Below the pieces are notes generated by a model. That model saw only the letters and a list, made by a program, of their open reading frames with translations. It searched no databases and was not told the DNA's origin. Below are positions 8,681-16,919 of a DNA stretch of 40,248 nucleotides, one piece after another. This DNA is from Pantoea sp. AS-PWVM4 (GTDB lineage Bacteria; Pseudomonadota; Gammaproteobacteria; Enterobacterales; Enterobacteriaceae), in assembly GCF_000468095.1 (NCBI RefSeq), contig NZ_ASZC01000030.1:1-40248 (forward strand). Direction: 5' to 3'. Positions within the stretch are counted from its first letter, which is position 1. Each line of letters opens with the position of its first letter. The translations under genes were made by a program, and so were the position numbers.

Positions 8681-8703
8681 GCTCGGGAACTTTACATAAA
8701 ATC

Positions 8704-9150
8704 ATGCCGTTGAAAGAAAGATTTATCCTTGTTAAACCTCAGAATGAATTGGTGTCGCAGTACAACAACGTGGTTGCATTTGCAATCAACCATGCCAGCC
8801 AGTCCGGGCGTAACGTCAGGATTTGCGTGCCAAACAAATCTTCCCCATTCTGTGAAGATTTTCTCAGTCAGGTGTTTGACGGGCAAATTTACCGCGCGAT
8901 GCGTAATAAAAAACAACTGATCTCATCAGGCGTGAAGATCGGTTTGTTCTCAAGTCAGACGCTCAGGAAAGAACATATCCTGCTGGACGCTGTTTATCTG
9001 GTGACGTTTCCCAACGCGGAGCTGTTGAATGTCATTGAATCACATGGTCGCAAAGCCACGGTGATTGTGTTCGGTACCCTTGATGGCGACACCGACGTGT
9101 TGGATAGCTGGGCACAACGTTATCAACCTAAACCCATGAATCTGGCATAA
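8704..9150 (+). CDS. Hypothetical protein, 148 residues
   Basis: I do not recognise this gene. The predicted protein is soluble, with no signal peptide or membrane segment, and alternates hydrophobic strand-like stretches (NVVAFAINHA, NVRICVP, AVYLVTFPNAELL, KATVIVFGTLDGDTD) with helices, suggesting an alpha/beta fold. There is no convincing ribosome site before the ATG, and the T-run hairpin just upstream could control its transcription. It stands alone on the plus strand between two minus-strand operons. It converges with the Nit1C cluster, from which a perfect 13-bp hairpin separates it. The length and coherent composition make it more likely real than not. Confidence 0.55.
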   Translation: MPLKERFILVKPQNELVSQYNNVVAFAINHASQSGRNVRICVPNKSSPFCEDFLSQVFDGQIYRAMRNKKQLISSGVKIGLFSSQTLRKEHILLDAVYLVTFPNAELLNVIESHGRKATVIVFGTLDGDTDVLDSWAQRYQPKPMNLA

Positions 9151-9171
9151 ATACGGTGTTTACCGGCAGGA

Positions 9172-9205
9172 GTAATGCGATATTCAGCGTGCAATATCGC
9201 ATTAC
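9172..9205. terminator. Perfect 13-bp hairpin between convergent genes
   Basis: GTAATGCGATATT (9172-9184) is repeated as a perfect inverted copy at 9193-9205 with an eight-base loop. It lies between the stops of the plus-strand orphan gene and the minus-strand acyl-CoA synthetase, the place for a bidirectional terminator. No long T-run follows on either side, so it may instead act as an RNA stabiliser. Confidence 0.55.
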
Positions 9206-9215
9206 CCGCGTCTGG

Positions 9216-10886
9216 CTATGCCGTTAGCATCCGGCGTAGAAACTTGCCCGAAAACGTTTTCGGCAATGAACGACGGAAATGGATTTTTCTCGGCAAGGCA
9301 AACCGGCCACAACGACTGACCAACCGTTCACGTATCTGCTGTTTCAACATCCCTTCCTGCTGCACGGTTAACCCCTCGGTGACAACAAACAACGCCACCA
9401 TTTCGCCCAGTAAATGGTGGGGCGTACGGGTGGCGACGACTTCAATAATACCCGCGATACCAGCCAGAGCATTTTCCACCTCGGCTGTCGCCAGACGTTT
9501 ACCGCCGATATTGATCACATCATCCATCCGTCCCTGAATGACGATGCTGTCGTTTTGCCGTACCGCGCAATCATGCGTGGCGTAAAACCACCGCCCATCA
9601 CGCCGCAGCCAGTAACGTTGATCATGTTGTGTGTCGTCCTGCCATAGGGTCGACATTCCCCCTGGCCCAAGGGTGTCCTTAATCACCAGCATACCGGCCT
9701 GCCCCGGCGCGCAGGACTCACCGCTGGTGGCATCAACAATGTCCACCGCGCGCGTAAATACCGGCGCTAAACCGCTGCCGGTGCCTGCCAGCAACGGCCA
9801 GCCAGATTCAGTCTGCCAGTAGTGATTTTCACAGGTAACGCCCATCCCGCGGGTGACCCAGCCGTGGGTTGCAGGGTCCAACGGTTCCCCCGCAAGATAG
9901 AGAGAACGCAGCGATGCCAGACTGGCATGGGGTTTTCCCTGCTGCCGTGCCAGACGAATCGCCCCGGCGATGGTCAGCATACGGGTGATCCCCAGCTCCG
10001 CCACCATCTGCCACCAACTTTCTCCAGGGGTATTGACCGTACTGGCCTCGTACATCACCGTGGTGATCCCCGCCAGCAACGGCGCGTAAATACCGTAGCT
10101 GTGGCCCGTGACCCAACCCACATCCGCAGTGGTAAAGAAGATCTCATCATCCTGAACATGAAACAGATGTCGGAGGCTGGCCAGCAAAGCCACCGCGTAG
10201 CCGCCGGTATCCCGCACAATCCCCTTTGGTGCCCCGGTGGTGCCGGAGGTAAACAACAGATGTGAGGGCTGAGAAGTCTCCAGCCAGACGCAGGGCACGA
10301 CACAACCGATATGCTGTGCCAGTGCCTGGGTAAAGTCCGGGGAATAGCAATCCACCGCCCGTAAGGTGGCGCTGGCTGTCGGGATCGACGGTAATTCCTG
10401 ACGGCCACGGGGTTCGCTGCAATGCAGCAGCAGCGCAGGCTGACAAGCAACGACACGTTGCGCCAGCGCATCGCTGGTCACGCCCGAATAGACCACCACA
10501 TGCACCGCCCCTAATCGGGCACAGGCCAGCATGGCAACGGCAGCCAACGGCGTCATCGGCAGCACAATCATTACCCGGTCACCCTGACGGATCCCCCAGC
10601 TGATCATCAGGTGGCTTAACGCATTCACCTGTTGCCATAACTCACGGTAGCTGAGTCGCTGCGTCGCTCCCCGGTAGTCACGCTGGATAATCGCACAGCG
10701 ATCGCCTTTTTCCGCCAGATGACGGTCCAGCGCGTTATAACTCAGATTGGTACGCCCGCCAGGAAACCAGCGGCAACGTGGCCCACCGTCGATCTCTTCA
10801 ACCACGGAGGTGAAATCCTGCTGCCAGTCGAGACGCTGCGCCTCCTGTTGCCAGAAAGCCGCGTCATTAACGGTGATCGTGGACAT
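9216..10886 (-). CDS. Acyl-CoA synthetase, acetate/propionate-CoA ligase type
   Basis: This 556-residue adenylate-forming enzyme would activate a short carboxylic acid with ATP and CoA. Visible motifs are the P-loop FTSGTTGAPKG (212-222), YWQTESGWP, GRMDDVINIGGKR and a C-terminal SGKFLRR carrying the adenylation lysine. It resembles acetyl/propionyl-CoA synthetases but is somewhat shorter than the usual ~630-650 residues. The ATG at 10886 is preceded by GGAGGG and lies inside the end of the oxidoreductase gene (20-base overlap). It is the last gene of the Nit1C operon. An inference is that it captures the carboxylic acid released by the nitrilase; it is not one of the seven core Nit1C genes I know. 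Confidence 0.85.
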   Translation of the reverse strand: MSTITVNDAAFWQQEAQRLDWQQDFTSVVEEIDGGPRCRWFPGGRTNLSYNALDRHLAEKGDRCAIIQRDYRGATQRLSYRELWQQVNALSHLMISWGIRQGDRVMIVLPMTPLAAVAMLACARLGAVHVVVYSGVTSDALAQRVVACQPALLLHCSEPRGRQELPSIPTASATLRAVDCYSPDFTQALAQHIGCVVPCVWLETSQPSHLLFTSGTTGAPKGIVRDTGGYAVALLASLRHLFHVQDDEIFFTTADVGWVTGHSYGIYAPLLAGITTVMYEASTVNTPGESWWQMVAELGITRMLTIAGAIRLARQQGKPHASLASLRSLYLAGEPLDPATHGWVTRGMGVTCENHYWQTESGWPLLAGTGSGLAPVFTRAVDIVDATSGESCAPGQAGMLVIKDTLGPGGMSTLWQDDTQHDQRYWLRRDGRWFYATHDCAVRQNDSIVIQGRMDDVINIGGKRLATAEVENALAGIAGIIEVVATRTPHHLLGEMVALFVVTEGLTVQQEGMLKQQIRERLVSRCGRFALPRKIHFRRSLPKTFSGKFLRRMLTA

Positions 10887-12132
10887 AAACACCCTCCGCA
10901 TGCGTGGCTTGCAGCGGGTGTGCGGCAATGGCCTCTGCCAGCCAGGCCGCATCTTCCCCTACCCCCTCAAAACGGCCGGAACCCCATGTCCACAACCAGG
11001 GCAAGCCAAGGAAATATAGGCCCGGCTGTACCGAAACACCCCGGCTATGCAGGGGATAGCCGTTATCATTAAATGCAGGCGCCTCGATCCAACTGAAATC
11101 GGTGTGAAAACCGACAGCCCAGATAATGGCGGAGATAGCGGTCAGATCAATGCGGGTGGCGGGATTCTCCGGTTGCCACAGCGGTTGATAGCGTGCCTCT
11201 TCCGGTGCATCGATACCCTGTTCTGCAATCCAGACATCAATGCTGTCTTTGATTTTTTGCGAGGTCGCATCCGCGCCGTCAAGATTCTGTTGCAGGTCAT
11301 CAGCGGTCAGTAACTCGCCATCGCCATAACCCAGCAGACGGCCATAAAGCTGCATGCCTTGTAACGCAAAGGCGCGCAGGTCGATATCACGTCCACCATC
11401 ACGTCCGGTGACATAGTGGTTGGTCTTGCGTCGCGCATCTTCGCCGAGTGGATGATCATCCACCGTCAACCGGTAATGGCCCATATCATCCAGCCAGTCC
11501 ACCACGTCACGCCCGCGATAGAAACGCGCCACACGCGGTGCGCTTCCCACACACAAATGGACGCGGCGACCAGCCAGATGCAGATCTTCAGCGATTTGCG
11601 CACCAGATTGCGCAGAACCGACCACCAGCACCTCGCCTGCCGGCAGTTGCTGCGCCGATTTATAGTTGGCGGAATGCACCTGCATGATATGTGCGGGCAG
11701 CTCTGCGGCAATCGCCGGGAAGCGTGGACGATGGTAGTTACCGACGGCAACCACCACCTGATCCGCGCTAAATTCACCTGCCGAAGTATGCAGCAGGAAG
11801 CCGCCATCGGTTTTCACTACCCGCAGTACATTGACCCCTTCACGCAGCGGCGCGTCAAAGCTCCGCGCATAACGTTCGACATAATCGACGATCTCATCGC
11901 GCAGCATAAAGCCGTGCGGATCGTCACCGTCATAGGGAAAACCGGGCAGTTTGCATTGCCAGTTCGGCGTCACCAGACAAAAGTTGTCCCAACGCTGCTC
12001 ACGCCACGCCCAGGCCAGACGGTGACGTTCCAGCACCAGATGACGGATATTTTTTTGTGCCAGGTTCCAGCTCATGGCGAGACCGGCCTGCCCGCCGCCA
12101 ATAATGACGACAGGATAATGGTTGTTGTTCAT
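10867..12132 (-). CDS. nitH: MSMEG_0569-family flavin-dependent oxidoreductase (Nit1C)
   Basis: This 421-residue flavoprotein has an FAD-binding Rossmann start (GGGQAG, 12-17, ending in the acidic ERH region) and a second dinucleotide fold at GSAQSG (172-177). The pattern matches flavin monooxygenase-like enzymes of the MSMEG_0569 family, which are found almost only in Nit1C clusters. The substrate is not known to me. In the cluster it follows the small MSMEG_0570 protein by 17 bases and overlaps the acyl-CoA synthetase start. The symbol follows the nomenclature used for the Pseudomonas nit1C genes and should be read as tentative. Confidence 0.88.
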   Translation of the reverse strand: MNNNHYPVVIIGGGQAGLAMSWNLAQKNIRHLVLERHRLAWAWREQRWDNFCLVTPNWQCKLPGFPYDGDDPHGFMLRDEIVDYVERYARSFDAPLREGVNVLRVVKTDGGFLLHTSAGEFSADQVVVAVGNYHRPRFPAIAAELPAHIMQVHSANYKSAQQLPAGEVLVVGSAQSGAQIAEDLHLAGRRVHLCVGSAPRVARFYRGRDVVDWLDDMGHYRLTVDDHPLGEDARRKTNHYVTGRDGGRDIDLRAFALQGMQLYGRLLGYGDGELLTADDLQQNLDGADATSQKIKDSIDVWIAEQGIDAPEEARYQPLWQPENPATRIDLTAISAIIWAVGFHTDFSWIEAPAFNDNGYPLHSRGVSVQPGLYFLGLPWLWTWGSGRFEGVGEDAAWLAEAIAAHPLQATHAEGVYVHDHR

Positions 12133-12149
12133 GGTTTTCTCGCTGGTTA

Positions 12150-12440
12150 TCAGGCCGGGACGGGAGTGATCTTTTCGACAATGACCTGCTGCTCGGCCCC
12201 GAACTGCCGGGCTTTTTGCACGATCACCGCTGACTGATCCTGGGCGCTGGAACAGAAATAGCCGAATTTCGCTTTCACCCGCTCGCTGGCCTCGTCGAGG
12301 GCGCGGGTGGTGATAGTCACGAATTCTTCCAGAGCATAAGGATGGTTAACCTCCAGGTGCTTCTCAATCGCGGTGGAGGGGGAGTAGCAGGTATCTTTGC
12401 TGCCGTCAGGCCAGCAAACGACAAAGTGCATAGCAGGCAT
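12150..12440 (-). CDS. nitG: MSMEG_0570-family nitrogen starvation response protein
   Basis: This small 96-residue protein starts MHFVVCWPDGSKDTCYSPST after a three-residue leader, with GAGGAA seven bases before the ATG. The pattern of an FxVxWPDG-type strand, a conserved Cys, a Y(S/T)PS segment and an ALDEASERVKAKFGYFCSSA helix is that of the MSMEG_0570 family. The family is restricted to Nit1C-like clusters and reported as responsive to nitrogen starvation. Its biochemical role is unknown. It sits between the AIR-synthase-like gene (14-base gap) and the flavin oxidoreductase. Confidence 0.85.
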   Translation of the reverse strand: MPAMHFVVCWPDGSKDTCYSPSTAIEKHLEVNHPYALEEFVTITTRALDEASERVKAKFGYFCSSAQDQSAVIVQKARQFGAEQQVIVEKITPVPA

Positions 12441-12454
12441 GATGTCTTCCTCTG

Positions 12455-13414
12455 TTAACAGGTCATCCCGGTGAGGGATTGTTGTGTAAGATCCCAGTAG
12501 CAGGCGTGCTGCTGCCGGAAATGCAGGTTGAGCTTTCTGTGCGGGGTGAAACGACCCACCGCAGCACAGGCGATGTCACAGTGGGCAAAGCGTTGTTGTA
12601 CCGCCTCGCGATGTTCTTCCTCCACCGCCAGCAAAAAACCAAAGCTGGGAAAGGCGCACAGCCACTGCTCCAGCGTGACATCTGGCGGTATCGGGATCTG
12701 ATCCAAATCCAGTTCAGCGCCCAGACCACAGCTTTCCAGCATCATCACCAGAGTCCCGGTCAGACCCGCCTGGCTGATGTCTTTCGCGGCGTGGATTAAC
12801 CCGGTTTCCGCCAGCTCGGGCAGCAATGACCAGGCCTGGCGCAGTGCCGCAGGAGACGCCTCGGTGGCGGCATCCCAGTTGTAACCGGGGGGATGCCAGC
12901 GTCCCTGAAGATTGATGGCTACCATCAACGTTTGCCCCGATTGCACCGCAAAGCTACTGAGCGGGGTGCGGGTTTCGCCCAAAATGGCCACCGCCAGTTG
13001 CGGCTGATCGCTACGCAAATTGGTATGCCCACCCACGATCGGCACCTGATACGCGCGTGAGGCCGCAGCCATGCCCTGTAAAATCTGTTCTGCATGGGGC
13101 AACGCGTCATCCCACAAAGCGTTCACCACCGCCAGGGGACGTCCTCCCATTGCCGCGATGTCGCTCAAATTCACCATCACCCCGCACCAGCCAGCGAACC
13201 AGGGATCATCCGCCACAAAACGGTTGATGAAGCCCTCCATCGCCAGCAACTTGTAGCCGTCGCCGTCAGGGATCAGCGCACAGTCGTCACCATTCGGGTT
13301 GGGATTCGGCCAGGCTTCCCGCAGTTGTTTTGCCACCTGCTGGATATCTCGCTTGTGTGCGATGCCGCTGAAGGTATGCAGGCGCTCAATCAGCGCCGGT
13401 AAACTCAGGTTCAT
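12455..13414 (-). CDS. nitF: AIR synthase-related protein (Sll0787 type, Nit1C)
   Basis: This 319-residue protein has the PurM/ThiL/HypE ATP-binding fold. GDDCALI (42-48) provides the metal/phosphate-binding aspartates, and NLSDIAAMGG (82-91) is the characteristic second motif; the C-terminal domain includes KDISQAGLTGT. The family uses ATP to activate an oxygen or amide group. In Nit1C clusters this member is always present, but its substrate is unknown. Its ATG overlaps the stop of the GNAT gene by four bases, and the two often occur fused in other bacteria, which implies a shared reaction path. Confidence 0.88.
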   Translation of the reverse strand: MNLSLPALIERLHTFSGIAHKRDIQQVAKQLREAWPNPNPNGDDCALIPDGDGYKLLAMEGFINRFVADDPWFAGWCGVMVNLSDIAAMGGRPLAVVNALWDDALPHAEQILQGMAAASRAYQVPIVGGHTNLRSDQPQLAVAILGETRTPLSSFAVQSGQTLMVAINLQGRWHPPGYNWDAATEASPAALRQAWSLLPELAETGLIHAAKDISQAGLTGTLVMMLESCGLGAELDLDQIPIPPDVTLEQWLCAFPSFGFLLAVEEEHREAVQQRFAHCDIACAAVGRFTPHRKLNLHFRQQHACYWDLTQQSLTGMTC

Positions 13415-13974
13415 ACCGTCGCCCCCGTTAAAAAGGTTGGCATCTCCACAACCCGCCTGCGTGTCGCCGCGCTAATGACCATGCCGCTGAGGGGATCGTG
13501 ACAGGGCGGGTAGAAGTTGAGGTCGGCCTGCATGCGTGCATGTCGCACGCTGCGCAATTCCAGCCAGTCCAGCGTGTGCCAGTGCATACGGCGAAACAGC
13601 GGTTCGTTTTGATGCTGTACCTGCGCATAAAATTCCCGACAGCCCAGCGCATGTGCGCTGCACACCGCCAGGCGGATCAACGTCGGGCCAAGCTGTCCCT
13701 GGCGACGGTAGTCGCTATCCACCGCCAGACGCGATCCTTGCCAGATGCCGGGAGCTGTCTCATGAATACGCACCGTACCGACCACAGCATCGTGCCACCC
13801 GCCAACACTGCCCAGCGCCACCAGCAGGCGGGCATGGCGATCGATATCATCAAGATCATGTCCGGTGAACAGCCCCTGCTCCTGGCAAAATACCCGCTGG
13901 CGCAACGCATAAGCCTGCTCCCGTTCCCACGGCAGCGTCACCCACTTGATGGTGTAACCCGCGTACTCGTTCAT
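13411..13974 (-). CDS. nitE: GNAT-type protein, MSMEG_0567 N-terminal family (Nit1C)
   Basis: This 187-residue GCN5-related acyltransferase-like protein shows the GNAT order: YALRQRVFCQEQGLF at the N-terminus, VVGTVRIHE, then the acyl-CoA loop region SRLAVDSDYRRQGQLGPTLIRLAV and a later CREFYAQVQHQNEPLFRRMHW segment. It corresponds to the N-terminal half of the fused MSMEG_0567 protein, whose C-terminal half matches the next gene. AAGGAG lies six bases before the ATG at 13974; the ATG one codon earlier is less well spaced. It begins 10 bases after the radical SAM stop. The acceptor is unknown. Confidence 0.85.
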   Translation of the reverse strand: MNEYAGYTIKWVTLPWEREQAYALRQRVFCQEQGLFTGHDLDDIDRHARLLVALGSVGGWHDAVVGTVRIHETAPGIWQGSRLAVDSDYRRQGQLGPTLIRLAVCSAHALGCREFYAQVQHQNEPLFRRMHWHTLDWLELRSVRHARMQADLNFYPPCHDPLSGMVISAATRRRVVEMPTFLTGATV

Positions 13975-13984
13975 CATTCACTCC

Positions 13985-15094
13985 TTACGCCATCGCCTGC
14001 TCGAAGCTGGAAAGTGACGAGCAGGCACCGCAACGACCACAACCCGCCTTGATATCACTGGATCGCAAACGGGCCTGACTCAGCATCTGCCCCAACGGTT
14101 GCAAAATGGATGACATAAACTGGCTGTCGGGTGCCGGATGGTGTTCCAGGGGCGTGCCGCTGATCGGCACAAACGGCACGACGAACGGATAAACACCAAG
14201 CGCGATCAGGGTTTCCGACAGCGACAGAATCGCCTGGGGGGTATCGCCCAGTCCCGCGAGGATATAGGTGCTGACCTGACCGCGACCAAACACCGCCACC
14301 GCCTCGGCAAACGCCTCAAGATATTGATCAACGCTGACCTGCGCCTTGCCCGGCATAATGCGGGCGCGCACTGCCGGGGTTACCGCCTCCAGATGCATGC
14401 CGAGCGCATCAATCCCGGCATCTTTCATGCGCTGAAACCACTTCGCATCGCCAGGGGGTTCACACTGCCCCTGCAAAGGCAAATCCACGGCGGCTTTAAT
14501 CGCCAGCGCACTTTCCACCAGAATGCGTGCACCGCGATCGCTACCGGATGGCGTGCCGGTGGTCATCACCATATGCTTGACGCCATCCAGCTCAACCGCC
14601 GCTTTCGCCACCTCGGCCAGTTGTTCCGGTGTTTTACGCGCAATGGTGCTGCCCGCCGCCAGCGATTGGCCGATGGCGCAGAACTGGCAAGCCTTCGCGC
14701 GATTTTCATAGCGGATGCAGGTTTGCAACACGGTGGTCGCCAGCACATCGGTGCCGTGTAACGTGGCGATCTGTGAATAGGGAATCCCCTCCGCCGTCTG
14801 CCGTTCATAAAATCTGGGCTTATGGGCGATGCTGATTTCCCGCACCGGAATGGTGTTGTTGTAGAGCCGGGTGGCCCCGGACGTCTCATGCTTCACCTGC
14901 CACGGCGACTGGCGGGCGGAATGGGTGTAGATCGGCACCATCACCGTCACGCCATCAATGTTCATCGCCTGGTGGTCGGACGGCCCGGCACCACCATGAC
15001 GACTGACATGCTCCTGCTGCGGGTTGATGACGTTGACCCCCTGGGTCAGTAACTCAGTGATCAGCTGCTGGCGAGTAGACGGAACGTTCTGCAT
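13985..15094 (-). CDS. nitD: MSMEG_0568-family radical SAM protein (Nit1C)
   Basis: This 369-residue iron-sulfur enzyme is expected to cleave S-adenosylmethionine. The cluster-binding cysteines are spaced C-X9-C-X2-C (C126, C136, C139, ending CQFCAIG), unlike the common C-X3-C-X2-C but typical for this family. A second cysteine group, CGRCGAC near the C-terminus, could hold another cluster. The start at 15094 has GGAGGAG upstream and lies 41 bases inside the nitrilase gene; an in-frame ATG at 15127 lacks a good ribosome site. Its substrate in Nit1C pathways is not known to me. Confidence 0.9.
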   Translation of the reverse strand: MQNVPSTRQQLITELLTQGVNVINPQQEHVSRHGGAGPSDHQAMNIDGVTVMVPIYTHSARQSPWQVKHETSGATRLYNNTIPVREISIAHKPRFYERQTAEGIPYSQIATLHGTDVLATTVLQTCIRYENRAKACQFCAIGQSLAAGSTIARKTPEQLAEVAKAAVELDGVKHMVMTTGTPSGSDRGARILVESALAIKAAVDLPLQGQCEPPGDAKWFQRMKDAGIDALGMHLEAVTPAVRARIMPGKAQVSVDQYLEAFAEAVAVFGRGQVSTYILAGLGDTPQAILSLSETLIALGVYPFVVPFVPISGTPLEHHPAPDSQFMSSILQPLGQMLSQARLRSSDIKAGCGRCGACSSLSSFEQAMA

Positions 15095-16055
15095 CGCGCT
15101 CTCCTCCGGTTTCGGATTCATCATCACGCGCCACCACGTAGCGGGCAGGGGTCGCGTCCAGACGCAGGCTCAATAATTCCGGGCGCGCGTAATGCCCGAC
15201 GGAATCCATCATGCGTTTGCGTTTGGTGATTAACGCCATATCCAGGTCGGCAATCAGAATGCCTTCACCTTCCGTCAGCGGTGGCACCAGATGACGCCCT
15301 TCCGGGGAAATGATGGCGGTATTGCAACCACCCCGTAGCCCCTTCTGCAACGCCGGATCAGCGGTGAGTTCATTGATTTGTTCCTCAGTCAGCCAGCCGG
15401 TGGCATTGATCACAAAGCAGCCGGACTCCAGCGCGTGATGACGGATGGTGACGTCCATCTGCTCGGCAAAAATCGGCCCCACCAGTGAACCGGGGAACTG
15501 GCTGCAATGGATCTCTTCGTGCTGCGTCATCAGGCTGTAGCGAGCCAGCGGATTGTAATGCTCCCAGCAGGCCAGCGCCCCCACGCGCCCGACAGCGGTG
15601 TCGACCACTTTCAGCCCGGCACCATCACCCTGCCCCCAGATCATCCGTTCATGGTAGGTCGGGGTAATTTTGCGGCGCTTAAGTACCAGCTCGCCGCTGG
15701 CATCAAACACCAGTTGAGTGTTGTAAAGCGTGCCGTGATCGCGTTCATTGACGCCCAACACCACCACCATTTTGCGCAGCCGGGCGCGCTCCCCCACCGC
15801 GTGGGTAATCGGACCGGGGACCACCACCGCCTGGTCGTAAAGTTTCAGATGGGCGGCACCGGCAGTCATTGCGGGTGTGATGAACGAGAAGTAGGGGTAA
15901 TAAGGCACAAAAGTCTCAGGGAAAACGATGATCTCTGCGCCCTGCTCTGCCGCTTTATCGATTGCCTCCAGTACCCGGGCCAGCGTTTTGCTGGCCTCAT
16001 GGAGATCTGGCGCAATCTGGGCTGCGGCGGCACGGATAATGCGTGATCCAGCCAT
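15054..16055 (-). CDS. nitC: Nitrilase, Nit1 subfamily
   Basis: This 333-residue nitrilase-superfamily enzyme hydrolyses a carbon-nitrogen triple bond to acid plus ammonia. The catalytic triad is visible: E47 in VFPETFVPYYPYF, K129 in RKITPTYHE and C163 in LACWEH, with the second structural Glu (E136) after the lysine. GGAGG precedes the ATG by seven bases. It is the second gene of the Nit1C operon, 13 bases after the MSMEG_0572-type gene. In Pseudomonas, Nit1C clusters are linked to nitrile use and are needed for growth on cyanide, so cyanide-derived nitriles such as cyanohydrins are plausible substrates; this is inference from family and context. Confidence 0.95.
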   Translation of the reverse strand: MAGSRIIRAAAAQIAPDLHEASKTLARVLEAIDKAAEQGAEIIVFPETFVPYYPYFSFITPAMTAGAAHLKLYDQAVVVPGPITHAVGERARLRKMVVVLGVNERDHGTLYNTQLVFDASGELVLKRRKITPTYHERMIWGQGDGAGLKVVDTAVGRVGALACWEHYNPLARYSLMTQHEEIHCSQFPGSLVGPIFAEQMDVTIRHHALESGCFVINATGWLTEEQINELTADPALQKGLRGGCNTAIISPEGRHLVPPLTEGEGILIADLDMALITKRKRMMDSVGHYARPELLSLRLDATPARYVVARDDESETGGERDAERSVYSPAADH

Positions 16056-16068
16056 AGCGCGCCTCCGC

Positions 16069-16551
16069 TTACATGGTCCAGGTGTCGATAATCACCGCGT
16101 TGTCACGGACATGCAGCAGCTTCAGATCCAGCACATCAAGCGGATTGATCGGACGCACGCCTTCCAGCAGCGACGGTTCGCCGTGACCGTAGAGCGCCTG
16201 GAGCGCGAAGCGGCAGGCGTAAACCTTGCCACCTTCCGACATAAATTTATTCAGCTGGTTGGCGTAGTTTTGGTGCCCCGGAAAAGCTTCCGCGCCGAGG
16301 GTAGGAAAGCCGCGCTGTACGCCGAGCAGCACACCCGGTCCATACAGCAGAATGGAGGTTTCGAAGCCTTTGCGTTGCAGACGAGTTGCCTGCAACATAT
16401 TGACGAAGCCAATGGAACCTTCAAACGCGACCGTATGAAAGGTCACCAACGCTTTCTGGCCCGGTTCCGCTTTTACGTCCTCAAAAACCTTCTCTTCGTA
16501 GTCAACAAAGAAATCACCGGTCTGGTGGGCAGGCATCGTAACTTTTGGCAT
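16069..16551 (-). CDS. nitB: MSMEG_0572/Sll0783-family nitrogen starvation response protein
   Basis: This 160-residue protein begins PKVTMPAHQTGDFFVDYEEKVF and contains LVTFHTVAFEGSIGFVNMLQATRL and GGKVYACRFALQALYGHGE, the pattern of the MSMEG_0572/Sll0783 family. Sll0783 in Synechocystis is strongly induced by nitrogen starvation, and loss of it affects polyhydroxybutyrate formation. The fold appears to be DsrE-like with a conserved cysteine (in YACRFA). It is the first gene of the minus-strand Nit1C operon; GGGAG lies nine bases before the ATG. Its biochemical role is unknown. Confidence 0.9.
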   Translation of the reverse strand: MPKVTMPAHQTGDFFVDYEEKVFEDVKAEPGQKALVTFHTVAFEGSIGFVNMLQATRLQRKGFETSILLYGPGVLLGVQRGFPTLGAEAFPGHQNYANQLNKFMSEGGKVYACRFALQALYGHGEPSLLEGVRPINPLDVLDLKLLHVRDNAVIIDTWTM

Positions 16552-16663
16552 AGCACTTTTCTCCCAGTCTTTATCAGGGGGGAGCCTCGCTCCCCGTTAT
16601 GGCACATCCGCAGGTGATGCAGGGAGAATGGAGCAAGGGTCGTGCCAGCCGCCAAATGCAGGG

Positions 16664-16850
16664 ATGCAATCAAGATCCCATCAACTGCTCAACTTGTGAG
16701 CTAAAAAATTTTTAAACCCTGTGAATGGCACGGGATTAGCGCAGGTGCACAGCAGCGTTACGCGGAATTTTGCACCAGATTGATGCCAATTCGCACCAAA
16801 AATGCACACAATAAAAATCATCATGCAATCATTGATGCAATCAATGATAA
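16664..16850. promoter_or_regulatory. Nit1C/MocR divergent promoter region with ATGCAATCA repeats
   Basis: Between the Nit1C operon and the divergent regulator there are three same-orientation copies of ATGCAATCA, near 16665, 16823 and 16835. The last two are 12 bp apart, and the third also forms the inverted repeat ATTGAT-GCA-ATCAAT. MocR regulators typically bind such short direct repeats next to their own promoter. No sigma-54 -24/-12 element was recognised here. Operator function is inferred. Confidence 0.5.
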
Positions 16851-16919
16851 AGGTGATTGCAGAATAACCTCCACCAGGCAATAGTGATGCTCTCTTCTCC
16901 ATTTGTCGGAATCGAATCC

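Noticed and set aside
11416..12237. 273-residue plus-strand frame opposite the flavin oxidoreductase
   Set aside because: Antisense of a gene with two dinucleotide-binding motifs; composition is not protein-like.
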